Shown here in pieces: positions 9,209 to 18,540 of a stretch of 30,154 bases of DNA. The DNA comes from Ochromonas danica (Eukaryota > Sar > Chrysophyceae > Chromulinales > Chromulinaceae). The DNA lies in assembly GCA_015146655.1 (NCBI GenBank), contig VKHL01000237.1, forward strand, positions 1-30,154, given 5' to 3'. The notes under the pieces are model-generated. The model ran no database searches. It was not told the DNA's origin and worked only from the letters and a program-made list of their open reading frames with translations. A program made the translations under genes and the position numbers. Within the stretch, counting starts at the first letter, position 1; each line of letters opens with the position of its first letter.

Positions 9209-10645
9209 TTATGCAAGACATAATGTATTTACTACAAAATGAAGATTCTGTGTAAAATAACTAGGAAATATTCCTAAAATAACAATGTATATAAATAATG
9301 GAAACATAATAAAAAACTCTCTAAAATTTATATCTTGAAATTTACTTAAAAAAGTCACCTTTAAATTTCCAAAAGTCATTTTGTTATATAACCATAAAGA
9401 ATAAGCCCCAGATAAAATAACACCCAAAGCTGCAATAATACCTGTCACAACGTTAGTTTTATAAATACCAGATAAAATTAAAAATTCACCAACAAAACTA
9501 CTAGTAGTAGGAAGAGCAATATTTGCTAAAGTAAAAACTAGAAAAGTTGCTGAATATATAGGCATATAATGTACTATTCCACCATAATAATATAAATATC
9601 TTGTATGATATCGATTGTAGACAATTCCTATTAAAAAGAATAATCCTCCAGAAACAAAACCATGACTAATACTCTGTACAATAGCACCTTCAACTCCAAT
9701 AGAATTAAAACTAAAAATCCCTAAAGTAACAAGATTCATATGTGCTACTGATGAATAAGCAATAATTCTTTTTAAATCAGTTTGACGTAAAGCTGCTAAA
9801 GAAGCATACACTACCCCAATACACGACATTAAATAAACTAATGGAGAAAAATAAAAAGAAGCATCTGCAAAAACAGTAAGATTAAACCTTAAAAGTCCAT
9901 ACACCCCTAACTTTAATAAAATACCCGCTAATAAAACAGAACCTACAGTAGGTGCTTCAACATGTGCTTCCGGTAGCCATATATGAAACGGAAACATTGG
10001 AATTTTGGAAGCAAATGATAGAAAAAAAGCAGACCACAAAAATAGTTGTTCAGTAAAAGTAAACTCAACAGTCATCAAATACTCCAAACTTAATGACCCC
10101 GTTTTATTATAAATATATAATATTGAAATTAAAAATAATAATGAACTACACAAAGTGTAAAAAAAGAATAGATAAACTGCTCTTATTTTTCTTTCTCGAG
10201 ATCCCCAAATACCAATTAACAAATACATAGGAACTAATATTGCTTCAAAAAAAATATAAAATATCATTAAATCTAATACACTAAAAATAATGCATAAAAA
10301 TAATTCTATTAATAGTAAATTTACAGCATAGTCTTTAAATTTATTTTCATTTATTATAAATACTATGCATAAAAATATTAGCAATGCAGTTAAATAAAAA
10401 AAGTAAATGGATACTCCATCAAGCCCAAAACTTACTACAAAATTCAAGAACGAGTTATCTATCTTGTAAACAACAACATGTTGAAAAGACTCAACATTAC
10501 TTTTAAAACTAGTTAACAATTCTACTGATAAAATTAAAACAATCAAAGAAGTTGTTAATGCACAGATTTTAGAATATTTTTTATCTTGCGAAAAGCTGGT
10601 TAAAAAAATACCAAAAAATAATACAATAAAAATATAATTTAACAT
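9209..10645 (-). CDS. nad4: NADH dehydrogenase subunit 4
   Basis: Antiporter-like proton-pumping membrane subunit of complex I. The 478-residue product has many membrane segments and the signatures FYIFFEAILVPMYLLIGIWG with its conserved Glu, KIPMFPFHIWLPEAHVEAPT and SVLLAGILLKLGVYG. Length is typical. It lies 30 bases downstream of nad7 and about 125 bases upstream of the preferred nad11 start, within the nad9-nad7-nad4-nad11 run. Confidence 0.98.
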   Translation of the reverse strand: MLNYIFIVLFFGIFLTSFSQDKKYSKICALTTSLIVLILSVELLTSFKSNVESFQHVVVYKIDNSFLNFVVSFGLDGVSIYFFYLTALLIFLCIVFIINENKFKDYAVNLLLIELFLCIIFSVLDLMIFYIFFEAILVPMYLLIGIWGSRERKIRAVYLFFFYTLCSSLLFLISILYIYNKTGSLSLEYLMTVEFTFTEQLFLWSAFFLSFASKIPMFPFHIWLPEAHVEAPTVGSVLLAGILLKLGVYGLLRFNLTVFADASFYFSPLVYLMSCIGVVYASLAALRQTDLKRIIAYSSVAHMNLVTLGIFSFNSIGVEGAIVQSISHGFVSGGLFFLIGIVYNRYHTRYLYYYGGIVHYMPIYSATFLVFTLANIALPTTSSFVGEFLILSGIYKTNVVTGIIAALGVILSGAYSLWLYNKMTFGNLKVTFLSKFQDINFREFFIMFPLFIYIVILGIFPSYFTQNLHFVVNTLCLA

Positions 10646-10675
10646 AACAAATTATTTATAAAATAATAGAAAACT

Positions 10676-11875
10676 TTATCTATCTACTTCACCAAACACG
10701 ATATCTTGAGTACCAATTATAGTAACCACATCAGCAATCATATGATTATAAGTCATATCATCTAATGCTTGTAAATGACCAAAACCAGGAGCTTTTATTT
10801 TACACCTATAAGGTTTTTCTGTGTGATTTGAAATTACATAAACGCCAAATTCTCCTTTTGGAGCTTCAGTAGCAACATAAGCTTCCCCATAAGGTAATAT
10901 AAAACCCTCACTAAAATATTTAAAGTGATGAATGGTTGCTTCCATACTTGTTTTAAGATCAAAACGACTTGGATTTGTTATCTTAGAATTTACATTTTTA
11001 ATGATACCATCTTTTAATAACCCCATAGCATCTATTAAGATTTTTACGGATTGTCTCATTTCAGCAACTCTTACTAAATAACGATCATAACAATCACCAT
11101 TATTAGCTACCGGAATATCAAAATCTAGTTTATTATAAACTTCATATGATAAATTCTTTCTTAAATCCCATTTAATTCCAGAACCACGTAACATTACTCC
11201 ACTAAATCCCCAATTTAAGGCATTTTCAGAAGTAACAATACCAATATTTATTAAGCGCTCTTTCCAAATACGATTTGAAGTTAACATTTCCTCCATTTCA
11301 TCAATACGATCGTTAAATTGAGTAGCAAATAAATAAACATCGTCTAAAAATCCTAACGGAATATCATTTGCAACTCCCCCTGGTCGAATATAAGCACTAT
11401 GCATTCGAGCACCAGAAACCCTTTCGTAAAATTCCATTAACTTCTCACGTTCTTCAAAAGCCCATAAAAATGGAGTCATAGCACCCACATCCATTGCATG
11501 ACAGCCTACAGCTAATAAATGATTCAATATTCTAGTAATCTCTAAAAAAATTACTCTAATTACTTGAGCACGATAAGGAACCTCAATTTTACCAATTTTT
11601 TCAAGAGTCATACTATAAGTATGTTCTTGAGCCATCATAGACACATAATCTAATCGATCTAAATATGGTAGAGCTTGTAGATAATTTTTGTTTTCCATAA
11701 GCTTTTCAGTTCCTCTATGAAGAAGACCTATGTGTGGATCAGCGTTTTTAATTGTTTCTCCATCTAATTCTAATATTAATCTTAAAACTCCGTGAGCAGC
11801 TGGATGCTGTGGACCGAAATTTATTGTAAAATTATTAAGATTAATGGACAATTCATTTTTTTTCGCTATAGACAT
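10676..11875 (-). CDS. nad7: NADH dehydrogenase subunit 7 (49-kDa, NuoD-like)
   Basis: Quinone-site subunit of the complex I peripheral arm. The 399-residue product has the family landmarks [15 protein letters not shown] near the N-terminus, [14 protein letters not shown], the [11 protein letters not shown] quinone-site region, and the C-terminal DIVFGEVDR ending. Normal length and no intron. Its start codon overlaps the end of nad9 by 10 bases, so nad9 and nad7 are probably translated from one message, as the adjacent order nad9-nad7 also suggests (nuoC-nuoD in bacteria). Confidence 0.99.
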   Translation of the reverse strand: MSIAKKNELSINLNNFTINFGPQHPAAHGVLRLILELDGETIKNADPHIGLLHRGTEKLMENKNYLQALPYLDRLDYVSMMAQEHTYSMTLEKIGKIEVPYRAQVIRVIFLEITRILNHLLAVGCHAMDVGAMTPFLWAFEEREKLMEFYERVSGARMHSAYIRPGGVANDIPLGFLDDVYLFATQFNDRIDEMEEMLTSNRIWKERLINIGIVTSENALNWGFSGVMLRGSGIKWDLRKNLSYEVYNKLDFDIPVANNGDCYDRYLVRVAEMRQSVKILIDAMGLLKDGIIKNVNSKITNPSRFDLKTSMEATIHHFKYFSEGFILPYGEAYVATEAPKGEFGVYVISNHTEKPYRCKIKAPGFGHLQALDDMTYNHMIADVVTIIGTQDIVFGEVDR

Positions 11876-12780
11876 TGTCTTTTCCTAAAACACTCCTCAT
11901 TTCGCCTAAGGAGTTCCTCAAGCTCTTCGGGAGTTAAATCATCTATATCTATGACTACGTCTTCTTTATTAATCCATTCATCAATATTACGTACATCTTC
12001 ATCTTCCTCATCAGTATCACCCTCTTCATCATAATATTCTTCGTAAATTGTTTCTTCGTCTTCGTCAGAATATTCATCTTCAAAATCTTCTAATAAATCA
12101 TCTAATTCATCCAAATCTCTTGGATCCTTTCGGTCATAAACATCTTCCACATCCTCTAAATCATCGAAATCTTCTACATCATGTAAATCATCTTCTTGTG
12201 GATCTTTTGAAGTCAACGATAGTAATACATCCGTGTCCGATTGTAGCCAAGGATTTTCATAATTGTATTTTCGCATCTCCTGAGTTAAAGTTAAAGGATA
12301 AATCTCTACTTTTTTAGTTGAGTCATCATATTGTACTTCAACAAAACCAGATAGAGGGAAATCTTTTCTTAAAGGAAATCCTTGAAAACCATAATCAGTT
12401 AAAATTCTTCTTAAATCAGGATGATTTTCAAAAAAGATACCAAACATATCCCAAACTTCTCTTTCCCACCAATTTGAATTTTTAAAAACACTAACCAATG
12501 ATGGAACAGGAGTTACTTCATTCACAAAAACCTTTATAGTCATTCTTTGATTATTTTTAATACTTAACAACTCATAAACGACCGCAAATCGATACTGCAT
12601 CTCGATTAAATCTACTCCAGTAACATTAGATAGTAATGTATATAATGAATTTATATGAAGCTTCAAATTATTAACTACACCCAATAATTCATCTGAAGTT
12701 ACTACTACAGTTTGATGATCATTTAAAGTATTTCTCTCGAAATACACAACTGGTAAACTATTATATAAAAAATTAGTCAT
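11866..12780 (-). CDS. nad9: NADH dehydrogenase subunit 9 (30-kDa, NuoC-like) with acidic tail
   Basis: Peripheral-arm subunit of complex I. Residues about 1-180 are a complete Nad9: the [13 protein letters not shown] signature at 103-115, [24 protein letters not shown] at 120-142 (here split for length: [10 protein letters not shown] and [10 protein letters not shown]), and the usual end near ENPW at 175-178. The normal family length is about 190 residues. Here the frame continues for about 124 more residues (bases 11869-12240) that are overwhelmingly Asp and Glu with scattered Tyr, Leu and Val, ending in a short amphipathic stretch [12 protein letters not shown] and a Cys-containing basic end. 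The stop overlaps the nad7 start by 10 bases. The tail is uninterrupted, so it is probably translated; its role is unknown. Confidence 0.97.
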   Translation of the reverse strand: MTNFLYNSLPVVYFERNTLNDHQTVVVTSDELLGVVNNLKLHINSLYTLLSNVTGVDLIEMQYRFAVVYELLSIKNNQRMTIKVFVNEVTPVPSLVSVFKNSNWWEREVWDMFGIFFENHPDLRRILTDYGFQGFPLRKDFPLSGFVEVQYDDSTKKVEIYPLTLTQEMRKYNYENPWLQSDTDVLLSLTSKDPQEDDLHDVEDFDDLEDVEDVYDRKDPRDLDELDDLLEDFEDEYSDEDEETIYEEYYDEEGDTDEEDEDVRNIDEWINKEDVVIDIDDLTPEELEELLRRNEECFRKRQCL

Positions 12781-12793
12781 AGTAAATATTGAT

Positions 12794-14329
12794 TTAAATT
12801 AAAAAAGAACTCAACACAATAGAATTAACAAAAGTAATTACGATATTCGGATAAAAAAATAAGAGAATTAAAAAACTAGTTAATAAAACAATTACAAAAT
12901 GTGGCAAAAACAATTCATCAGAACCTTTTTTGATAACAGAATCAGAAGATTCATCATAAATAGCTTGATTGTAATGAGTTTCAAAAAAAGATATTTTTAA
13001 AATTCTAATATAATAAAACACAGAAACTGAACTTATTACAATTAATAAAACTGCACTTATTAAATAGTTATCCAAAACTAAAGCTTTTAATATTAAAAAC
13101 TTAGAAGTAAATCCAACAAAAGGAGGAATTCCTGCTATTGAAAAAAAGATAACACTAAAGATTACTTTCCAAAAAAAATTATAAGAAATTGCATTTGAAA
13201 AATTACTAATATATAATGAATCCACCACAGAACTATCTGTTAAGCTAACATCTGTAGTAGAACTATTAATTAGTATTATGTTTCCCCAAACTAATATAGA
13301 TGTAATTATGTATATTATTGTAAAGAAAAGCACTGAACTTAAACTTTCATTAGTTTCTAAACCTATAGCCGAAACTATAAAACCAACCTGTGCAATCGAA
13401 CTATATAAAACCATTCTTTTAACTTTAAGCTGCTTTAAAGCATATAAAGTACCAATTAAAGTTGAAATTACACCAAAGAATACTAAAGAATCCTTAATAT
13501 AATATTGTAATTCCGCTAAAGAATTTAACCATTTAATTAAAAAGAATATTAAAGGGAATTTTGGTAAAATTGAAAACACCATTGTTGAACTTATAGGAGC
13601 ACCTTCATATACATCTGGCATCCAAAAATGAAAAGGCGCCGATGCTATTTTAAATAATAATGTAGAAGTTATTAAAACAATTGCTAAAAAAACTAAAGAT
13701 TCTATTTGAATACTATAGTTTCCTAACCCAAAACTTAACAACGCATAAATTTCTTCTAAATTAATAGTACCTAAACATCCATACAATAAAGCTGTTCCAG
13801 CTAAAAAAGATGCGGAGAAAAAACTACCTGCTATAAAATATTTTAAAGCAGCTTCAACAGAAAATATACTGGTTCTATTTGCACTAGCTAACACATAAAA
13901 GCATAATGTTTGTGCTTCCATTGTTAAATAAAACATTAATAAGTCATTAACATTTAACATTAACAATAATGATAGTAACGCCACTAAATAAAAAAAGTAA
14001 TACTCAAAATGAATTATTTTCTGCGTCTTCAACGCATAACTTAAGAAAACCAAAACATACATTCCAAATATTACTGTAGCAATTTTAGAAAACAAAACAC
14101 CATCTTTATACAATCCTATGGAGTTTTGAATGCTTGCTTCTTCGAAAAGATATATTGTTACTAAAAAAAATACTGTTATATTTGTATGAACAGAGATTTC
14201 TTTTAAAACAGCAGAATATTTATAATGTTTATTATATGCAAGATAAGCACCAAACAATAACTGACCTAAAATAGATATCGAAAGAAAAATTTCAGGTATA
14301 CTAGAGTTTAAATTAATAATATTTTGCAT
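12794..14329 (-). CDS. nad2: NADH dehydrogenase subunit 2
   Basis: Antiporter-like membrane subunit of complex I. The 511-residue product has repeated hydrophobic segments and the family motifs FYLTMEAQTLCFYVLAS with its conserved Glu, and FKIASAPFHFWMPDVYEGAP, plus SIAGIPPFVGFTSKF in the C-terminal half. Length is typical of protist Nad2. It is 13 bases upstream of nad9 and 14 bases downstream of tRNA-Gln on the same strand. Confidence 0.98.
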   Translation of the reverse strand: MQNIINLNSSIPEIFLSISILGQLLFGAYLAYNKHYKYSAVLKEISVHTNITVFFLVTIYLFEEASIQNSIGLYKDGVLFSKIATVIFGMYVLVFLSYALKTQKIIHFEYYFFYLVALLSLLLMLNVNDLLMFYLTMEAQTLCFYVLASANRTSIFSVEAALKYFIAGSFFSASFLAGTALLYGCLGTINLEEIYALLSFGLGNYSIQIESLVFLAIVLITSTLLFKIASAPFHFWMPDVYEGAPISSTMVFSILPKFPLIFFLIKWLNSLAELQYYIKDSLVFFGVISTLIGTLYALKQLKVKRMVLYSSIAQVGFIVSAIGLETNESLSSVLFFTIIYIITSILVWGNIILINSSTTDVSLTDSSVVDSLYISNFSNAISYNFFWKVIFSVIFFSIAGIPPFVGFTSKFLILKALVLDNYLISAVLLIVISSVSVFYYIRILKISFFETHYNQAIYDESSDSVIKKGSDELFLPHFVIVLLTSFLILLFFYPNIVITFVNSIVLSSFLI

Positions 14330-14343
14330 TTATATTATATAAA

Positions 14344-14416
14344 CAGGACTAGCTAGAATCGAACTAACAAATCATCGAGTCAAAGTCGATTGCCTTACCA
14401 ATTTGGCTATAGTCCT
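14344..14416 (-). tRNA. trnQ: tRNA-Gln(ttg)
   Basis: Acceptor AGGACTA/TAGTCCT is perfect, anticodon arm ATCGA-CTTTGAC-TCGAT gives TTG, T loop TTCGATT. Confidence 0.95.
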
Positions 14417-14421
14417 AGACA

Positions 14422-14504
14422 TAGAAGAAGTAGGATTCGAACCTACGTAGGAAATTTCCAATAGATTTACAGTCTATCACCATTGGCCACTCGATCATTC
14501 TTCT
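14422..14504 (-). tRNA. trnY: tRNA-Tyr(gta)
   Basis: Type II tRNA with long variable arm. Acceptor AGAAGAA/TTCTTCT is paired, anticodon loop CTGTAAA gives GTA. Five bases separate it from tRNA-Gln. Confidence 0.95.
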
Positions 14505-14577
14505 GTGCCCTCCCGGAATGCACTTTTATATCGTTATTCAATAAAACATTCCACCACTACCACCCGGACACAAACTT
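14505..14577 (-). other. GC-rich double-helix structure, possible small structured RNA or mobile hairpin element
   Basis: Read on the minus strand, an outer helix GTGTCC/GGGCAC encloses an inner helix GGAATG/CATTCC with an AT-rich loop of about 26 bases. The GC content of the arms stands out from the AT-rich surroundings. It lies between rpl16 and tRNA-Tyr. It is too short for 5S rRNA and shows no tRNA features. Confidence 0.4.
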
Positions 14578-14616
14578 TTCTACTACAGAAACCTACTGCG
14601 TTACATACTTTAAAAT

Positions 14617-15039
14617 TTAAAAAGTTTTTATTTTTGTTTGAATAGGTAATTTCTTTTGTATTTCTCTTAAAAGCTTAACAGCTTTTACGATTGACAACTC
14701 GTGGATTTCAATAATATGTGCTCCAGGAACGACTTTAGCGATCCAGTGATCTACAGCACCTTTACCTTTTCCCATACGAATTTCTAAAGGTTTTTTACTT
14801 ACAGGAACATCCGCTAATAATTTTATAGAAAATTTACCTTGTTTCTTGATCTTTTTAGCTAAAGTCTGTCTAATAGTTAATAAAAGTTTTTCAGGAAATC
14901 GAGCATGGTTTAATGCTTTCAATACTGCAACTTCCATAGGACTAGAAGTTTTTTGAAGACCTACGCAAGAGCTAACTTTGTTAAATTTTCTACCTTTATA
15001 TTGTTTACTAAACTTAGTTTCTTTTGGTTTGAATAACAT
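14617..15039 (-). CDS. rpl16: Ribosomal protein L16
   Basis: Large-subunit mitoribosome protein near the tRNA A site. The 140-residue product starts MLFKPKETKFSKQYKGR, matching the conserved L16 start, and has the RMGKGKG motif at about residue 93, with the family's C-terminal helix rich in Lys, Leu and Ile. Length is normal. It begins 3 bases after the rps3 stop, completing the conserved order rpl2-rps19-rps3-rpl16 inherited from the bacterial S10 operon. Confidence 0.97.
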   Translation of the reverse strand: MLFKPKETKFSKQYKGRKFNKVSSCVGLQKTSSPMEVAVLKALNHARFPEKLLLTIRQTLAKKIKKQGKFSIKLLADVPVSKKPLEIRMGKGKGAVDHWIAKVVPGAHIIEIHELSIVKAVKLLREIQKKLPIQTKIKTF

Positions 15040-15042
15040 GGA

Positions 15043-17133
15043 CTATTTTTTATTAAAAGGAGGCTTTTTATGTTGATAATTCTTTTTATATGGTTTAGAT
15101 ATATTTGAATTATAACCTTTATCATTTTTATGATTAGCCTGAGTATTCGATGGGTTATATCTTTGTTGAGAATTATTTTGCCCTGGATAATACTTATCTT
15201 TAACATAATTATTAGGTTTACGATAATTACTGTTAGATTTACTGTAATTATCGTTAGGTTTACTATAGTTATTAGACTTAGTGAAACTATCATTGTAGTT
15301 TTTACCACGAAATTCTTTGTTATAATTAGAATTATAATTTTTATTTTTGTTATTATAATTCTTATTGTATCTATTACTATTTATATTACCCTCCTGATTA
15401 TGTTTATTTTGGTTGTATTTATTAAGCTGATAATTTTTATTTTGAGATTTCCCAAAACGATTATTAGGATAATTCATTCTTTTTTTGTTTCGAAAATTAA
15501 AAGAAGATCTAGCTTTATTATCAAGTTTTGCTTGATAATTTTTAAAAATACTTACTAAAGAAAAAACAGGTTTCACCTCTTTTATCTCACTTGCTTTTTT
15601 TCCATTTTTTACTCGTGAGGTTATCAAACGAGAAGTAGATTTAAGCTTAGTTTTAGTAACTAGTTTTAAAGACTTACGAGGACGAACTTTTCTGCTTTGT
15701 AATTTAAATTTTCGAGAAACTTCTCTAACTGCTACTGCAAAATCAGATTTTTTTTTAGGATCAGATGCTTTCGGTAAAGATTTTTTATCTTTTGATAAAA
15801 GTATTCTTTGACCCTCAGAACTAAAAATATAAGGACGGCGTTGAAAACGTAAAGTTACGCGAGCTAAACGTTTTTGTTTTAGCTTAAAATTTTTAAGTCT
15901 CCTTAATAATGACTTTTTTTCTTTTAACGTTAAACTAAGCCGAGTTCTAGGTTTTTTCTTAAAACTAATCCAAAATTTAAGACCGTAAACGCCATAAACA
16001 GTAAAAGCATCCACATGTGTATGTTCAGTGGTAGTACTTATAGTTGTTAATTGTGGAGATCCTTTGTCAACACATATAGTTTTAGCAATATCTCTCCCAA
16101 AAATTCTACCACTAAAGGTTATTTTAACACCAGAAATATCGCTTAACAAATTACTAACTACTCCTTTACTTAAAATATTTAAAAAAGAAATAAATAAACC
16201 ATGTCTTCGCTTATGAATACTTCCTACTACTCTTGCTAAAATAACACCAAGAATTGTAATTGAAATATTTCTAAGGCTTAATAAAGCTAATACAGCAACG
16301 AAATCATTATAAAGATCTTCATTTCGGCTAAAAAGTCGAAATTTAAAAGACTGAAAAGAGTCATAGAAAATTCCATATAAATCCTTACGAATCAAATAAT
16401 TTAAAGGAACTATAGAAAACAATACATTTTTAGACGTATTAGTTAAATTTTCTACATCTACAAGAGTACTTCTCATACCTAAAAGAGAATCTTTATTTTG
16501 TAATCGTATTCTTTTTGTAGATACATTAAATTTATGCACAATACCTCGATGGCTTAGCCTAATAACAGAACGATTATTTTTATATAAAGTTGTGTAAACT
16601 TTTCGACCAAGCGTTTTTGGTGGTTGTACATAAATCCTAGACTTAACTGTACCTTTTTTAACATAAATAAAAGCAAACCTCTTATTTAGTAGACCTAACA
16701 CATCGTTAACAGACCTTAACATCCCTTGCCTTACTATTTTAGATAGCTCGTACAATTTTCTATTAAGATATCGCCTATAGTAAGTATACTTTAAAATACT
16801 TTTAACATCTTTAACTGGTGTAACTTGCAACAACTTTGTCACGGTAAGAATACGAGATTTTAACCTGTGTCTCTCTGAAGACAATAATTTCCTTTTTAAA
16901 GGCTCTACTCCCCTAAAGTTTGCTGAAACATTACGAAAAAATTTACTTCCATATAAAACTTTTAAAGTAACATGACGTGTATTGCCAATATCTGTATAAA
17001 AATAATCAGATAAATATACCTGTTTACTTTTTAACAAATAAGTTAAATGTCCTAAAAACTGAATATCTTTTGCGATTAAAGAAGAATCTAATGGTTTAGT
17101 AGAACTTATTTGATTAACATTTCTAACTTTCAT
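15043..17133 (-). CDS. rps3: Ribosomal protein S3, enlarged
   Basis: Small-subunit mitoribosome protein at the mRNA entry. The 696-residue product is far longer than bacterial S3 (about 230). The N-terminal part has the conserved basic start; the C-terminal S3 domain is recognisable at about residues 330-395 (SGVKITFSGRIFGRDIAKT and YGVYGLKFWISF). After that comes a Lys/Arg-rich stretch of about 160 residues and then a low-complexity tail of about 140 residues dominated by Asn, Lys, Tyr, Ser and Gln, with repeated NYSKPN-like units. The start overlaps the rps19 stop as ATGA. The long insertions and tail are seen in other protist mitochondrial S3 proteins, but this tail's composition is extreme. 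Confidence 0.93.
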   Translation of the reverse strand: MKVRNVNQISSTKPLDSSLIAKDIQFLGHLTYLLKSKQVYLSDYFYTDIGNTRHVTLKVLYGSKFFRNVSANFRGVEPLKRKLLSSERHRLKSRILTVTKLLQVTPVKDVKSILKYTYYRRYLNRKLYELSKIVRQGMLRSVNDVLGLLNKRFAFIYVKKGTVKSRIYVQPPKTLGRKVYTTLYKNNRSVIRLSHRGIVHKFNVSTKRIRLQNKDSLLGMRSTLVDVENLTNTSKNVLFSIVPLNYLIRKDLYGIFYDSFQSFKFRLFSRNEDLYNDFVAVLALLSLRNISITILGVILARVVGSIHKRRHGLFISFLNILSKGVVSNLLSDISGVKITFSGRIFGRDIAKTICVDKGSPQLTTISTTTEHTHVDAFTVYGVYGLKFWISFKKKPRTRLSLTLKEKKSLLRRLKNFKLKQKRLARVTLRFQRRPYIFSSEGQRILLSKDKKSLPKASDPKKKSDFAVAVREVSRKFKLQSRKVRPRKSLKLVTKTKLKSTSRLITSRVKNGKKASEIKEVKPVFSLVSIFKNYQAKLDNKARSSFNFRNKKRMNYPNNRFGKSQNKNYQLNKYNQNKHNQEGNINSNRYNKNYNNKNKNYNSNYNKEFRGKNYNDSFTKSNNYSKPNDNYSKSNSNYRKPNNYVKDKYYPGQNNSQQRYNPSNTQANHKNDKGYNSNISKPYKKNYQHKKPPFNKK

Positions 17134-17420
17134 TTGCTTTTCTTTTTACGCCTCAATGATCTACGACGCTTTCTTTGATCTTCAGGTTTAGGTGTAAAAT
17201 TACGGGTGAAACTAAACTCCCCAAATTTATAACCAATACACGCATCATCTATTAATAAACTTTTAAAAGAATTTCCATTATGAATATATACTTCTTTCCC
17301 AAGTAAATATTCTGGAATAGTGCTTCTTCTAGACATAATTTTAATAAACGATTTCTTTGTATTATTTAATTTTAATACGTTTTTATCAATAAAACTACCT
17401 TTCCAAGATGATCTACTCAT
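17130..17420 (-). CDS. rps19: Ribosomal protein S19
   Basis: Small-subunit head protein. The 96-residue product begins MSRSSWKGSF, has SRRSTIPEYLLGKEVYIHNG (the S19 core near residues 30-48) and GYKFGEFSFTRNF, corresponding to the conserved GHKLGEFAPTRTF region, and ends with a basic extension. It overlaps rpl2 upstream and rps3 downstream by 4 bases each, so the three are probably translationally coupled. Confidence 0.97.
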   Translation of the reverse strand: MSRSSWKGSFIDKNVLKLNNTKKSFIKIMSRRSTIPEYLLGKEVYIHNGNSFKSLLIDDACIGYKFGEFSFTRNFTPKPEDQRKRRRSLRRKKKSK

Positions 17421-18247
17421 AATTTTTTTTTTCTTAATTTAAATTTTGATTTTGTTAAGATTCCCCAAGGACTAACAGATGGGCGACCCCCATTTGTTCT
17501 ACCTCCATGTGGATGATCCACCGGATTCATAGCTACACCTCGTACAATAGGTCTGCGCCCCAAATTTCGATTTCTACCAGCTTTTCCATAAACCAACAAC
17601 CTATGTTTTTCATTACTAACCACACCAACACTTGCAGTAGAATCCCCTGGAACCTTCACTAATTTTCCAGTGCTTAATTTAACAGTTGCTGATTTCAAAT
17701 CAGCTCGTATTAACTGAGCTTTAGTACCTGCAGCTTTAGTATAAGTTATTTTATTTCCAACAGTTATTGAATTTATAATTGAACCAATAGGAATTCGATA
17801 TAAAAAAGAACGAAAACCTAATAACATCTGATTACCTTTAGAATACATATCTAATATATCTTTATCTAGATATTTAACATCTCTTAATTCTTTTACTAAA
17901 GTCCCCGGAGAAAAATTTAATGTTGATATCATATTAAAAAATTTTCTAGACTTAAAATCAAAATTAATAGAAACTAAACTGCTTCTATAAGGGTCATAAG
18001 TTACCCCAACTACTAAAGAAAATCTATTTATATTGGTAAAGTTAATATCATGATATAAACGTTTATGACCAGATCCTCTATGCCAAGCAGTGATATGACC
18101 AGTTAACGTACTTCTTCCCGAACGAGAATTATATCCTGAAGAAACCCGAAAAATACTGTTATCTTTTAGTAAGGTTGCTTTCTCTAGATTTACTAAATGA
18201 CGAATACTATTAGTAAACGCTTTGTACTGTACTACTTTTAAACTCAT
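17417..18247 (-). CDS. rpl2: Ribosomal protein L2
   Basis: Large-subunit protein next to the peptidyl transferase centre. The 276-residue product has normal bacterial length. Visible landmarks are the SGRSTLTGHITAWHRGSGHKR region near residues 23-45 and the C-terminal RGVAMNPVDHPHGGRTNGGR segment containing the conserved His of the NPVDHPHGG motif. It is the first gene of the overlapping rpl2-rps19-rps3-rpl16 run and follows tRNA-Glu by 11 bases. Confidence 0.98.
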   Translation of the reverse strand: MSLKVVQYKAFTNSIRHLVNLEKATLLKDNSIFRVSSGYNSRSGRSTLTGHITAWHRGSGHKRLYHDINFTNINRFSLVVGVTYDPYRSSLVSINFDFKSRKFFNMISTLNFSPGTLVKELRDVKYLDKDILDMYSKGNQMLLGFRSFLYRIPIGSIINSITVGNKITYTKAAGTKAQLIRADLKSATVKLSTGKLVKVPGDSTASVGVVSNEKHRLLVYGKAGRNRNLGRRPIVRGVAMNPVDHPHGGRTNGGRPSVSPWGILTKSKFKLRKKKL

Positions 18248-18258
18248 AACAATTTAAT

Positions 18259-18331
18259 TATCTTCTATGAGGATCGAACTCATGCTTCTTCCGTGAAAGG
18301 GAAACGTCTTGACCGACTAGACTAAGAAGAC
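18259..18331 (-). tRNA. trnE: tRNA-Glu(ttc)
   Basis: Acceptor GTCTTCT/AGAAGAT (one G-T pair), anticodon loop CTTTCAC gives TTC, T arm ATGAG-TTCGATC-CTCAT. Confidence 0.93.
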
Positions 18332-18337
18332 AAAGAA

Positions 18338-18408
18338 TACCGCTGGATGGAATCGAACCATCGCTTTCAAGGCCTAAACTTGATACGCTACCATTACATT
18401 ACAGCAGT
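18338..18408 (-). tRNA. trnL: tRNA-Leu(tag), short variable arm
   Basis: Acceptor ACTGCTG/CAGCGGT (one T-G pair), anticodon arm TCAAG-TTTAGGC-CTTGA gives TAG, T arm GATGG-TTCGATT-CCATC. The variable region is only about 4 bases, so this is a type I tRNA, whereas bacterial-type tRNA-Leu is type II, as is tRNA-Leu(taa) in this window. CTN codons fall at conserved Leu positions in rps12 (the ALQK start region), which supports a Leu reading. Confidence 0.85.
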
Positions 18409-18452
18409 CTAAATTGGTGTAAAATTGTAAAATAAATAAAATACACTAAAAA

Positions 18453-18524
18453 AGACTAAAATGAGAATCAAACTCATATCTTGAAATTTGCAATTTCATG
18501 CATTAATCAATATGCTATATAGTC
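18453..18524 (-). tRNA. trnC: tRNA-Cys(gca)
   Basis: Anticodon arm TGAAA-TTGCAAA-TTTCA gives GCA; acceptor GACTATA pairs with TTTAGTC with one mismatch; the discriminator is T, as usual for tRNA-Cys. Confidence 0.9.
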
Positions 18525-18540
18525 AGTCAAATATAATCAT

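Noticed and set aside
11792-12317. Open frames on the plus strand opposite the nad9 tail and nad7
   Set aside because: They are Ser/Leu/His-rich mirror images of the acidic coding repeat and overlap well-supported genes fully.
14505-14577. 5S rRNA gene
   Set aside because: Only about 73 bases long and lacking the conserved 5S loop sequences and helix I length.
15130-15558. Ile-rich hydrophobic open frame opposite the rps3 tail
   Set aside because: It is the complement of Asn/Tyr/Lys-rich codons; the hydrophobic look is a by-product of AT-rich repeats.
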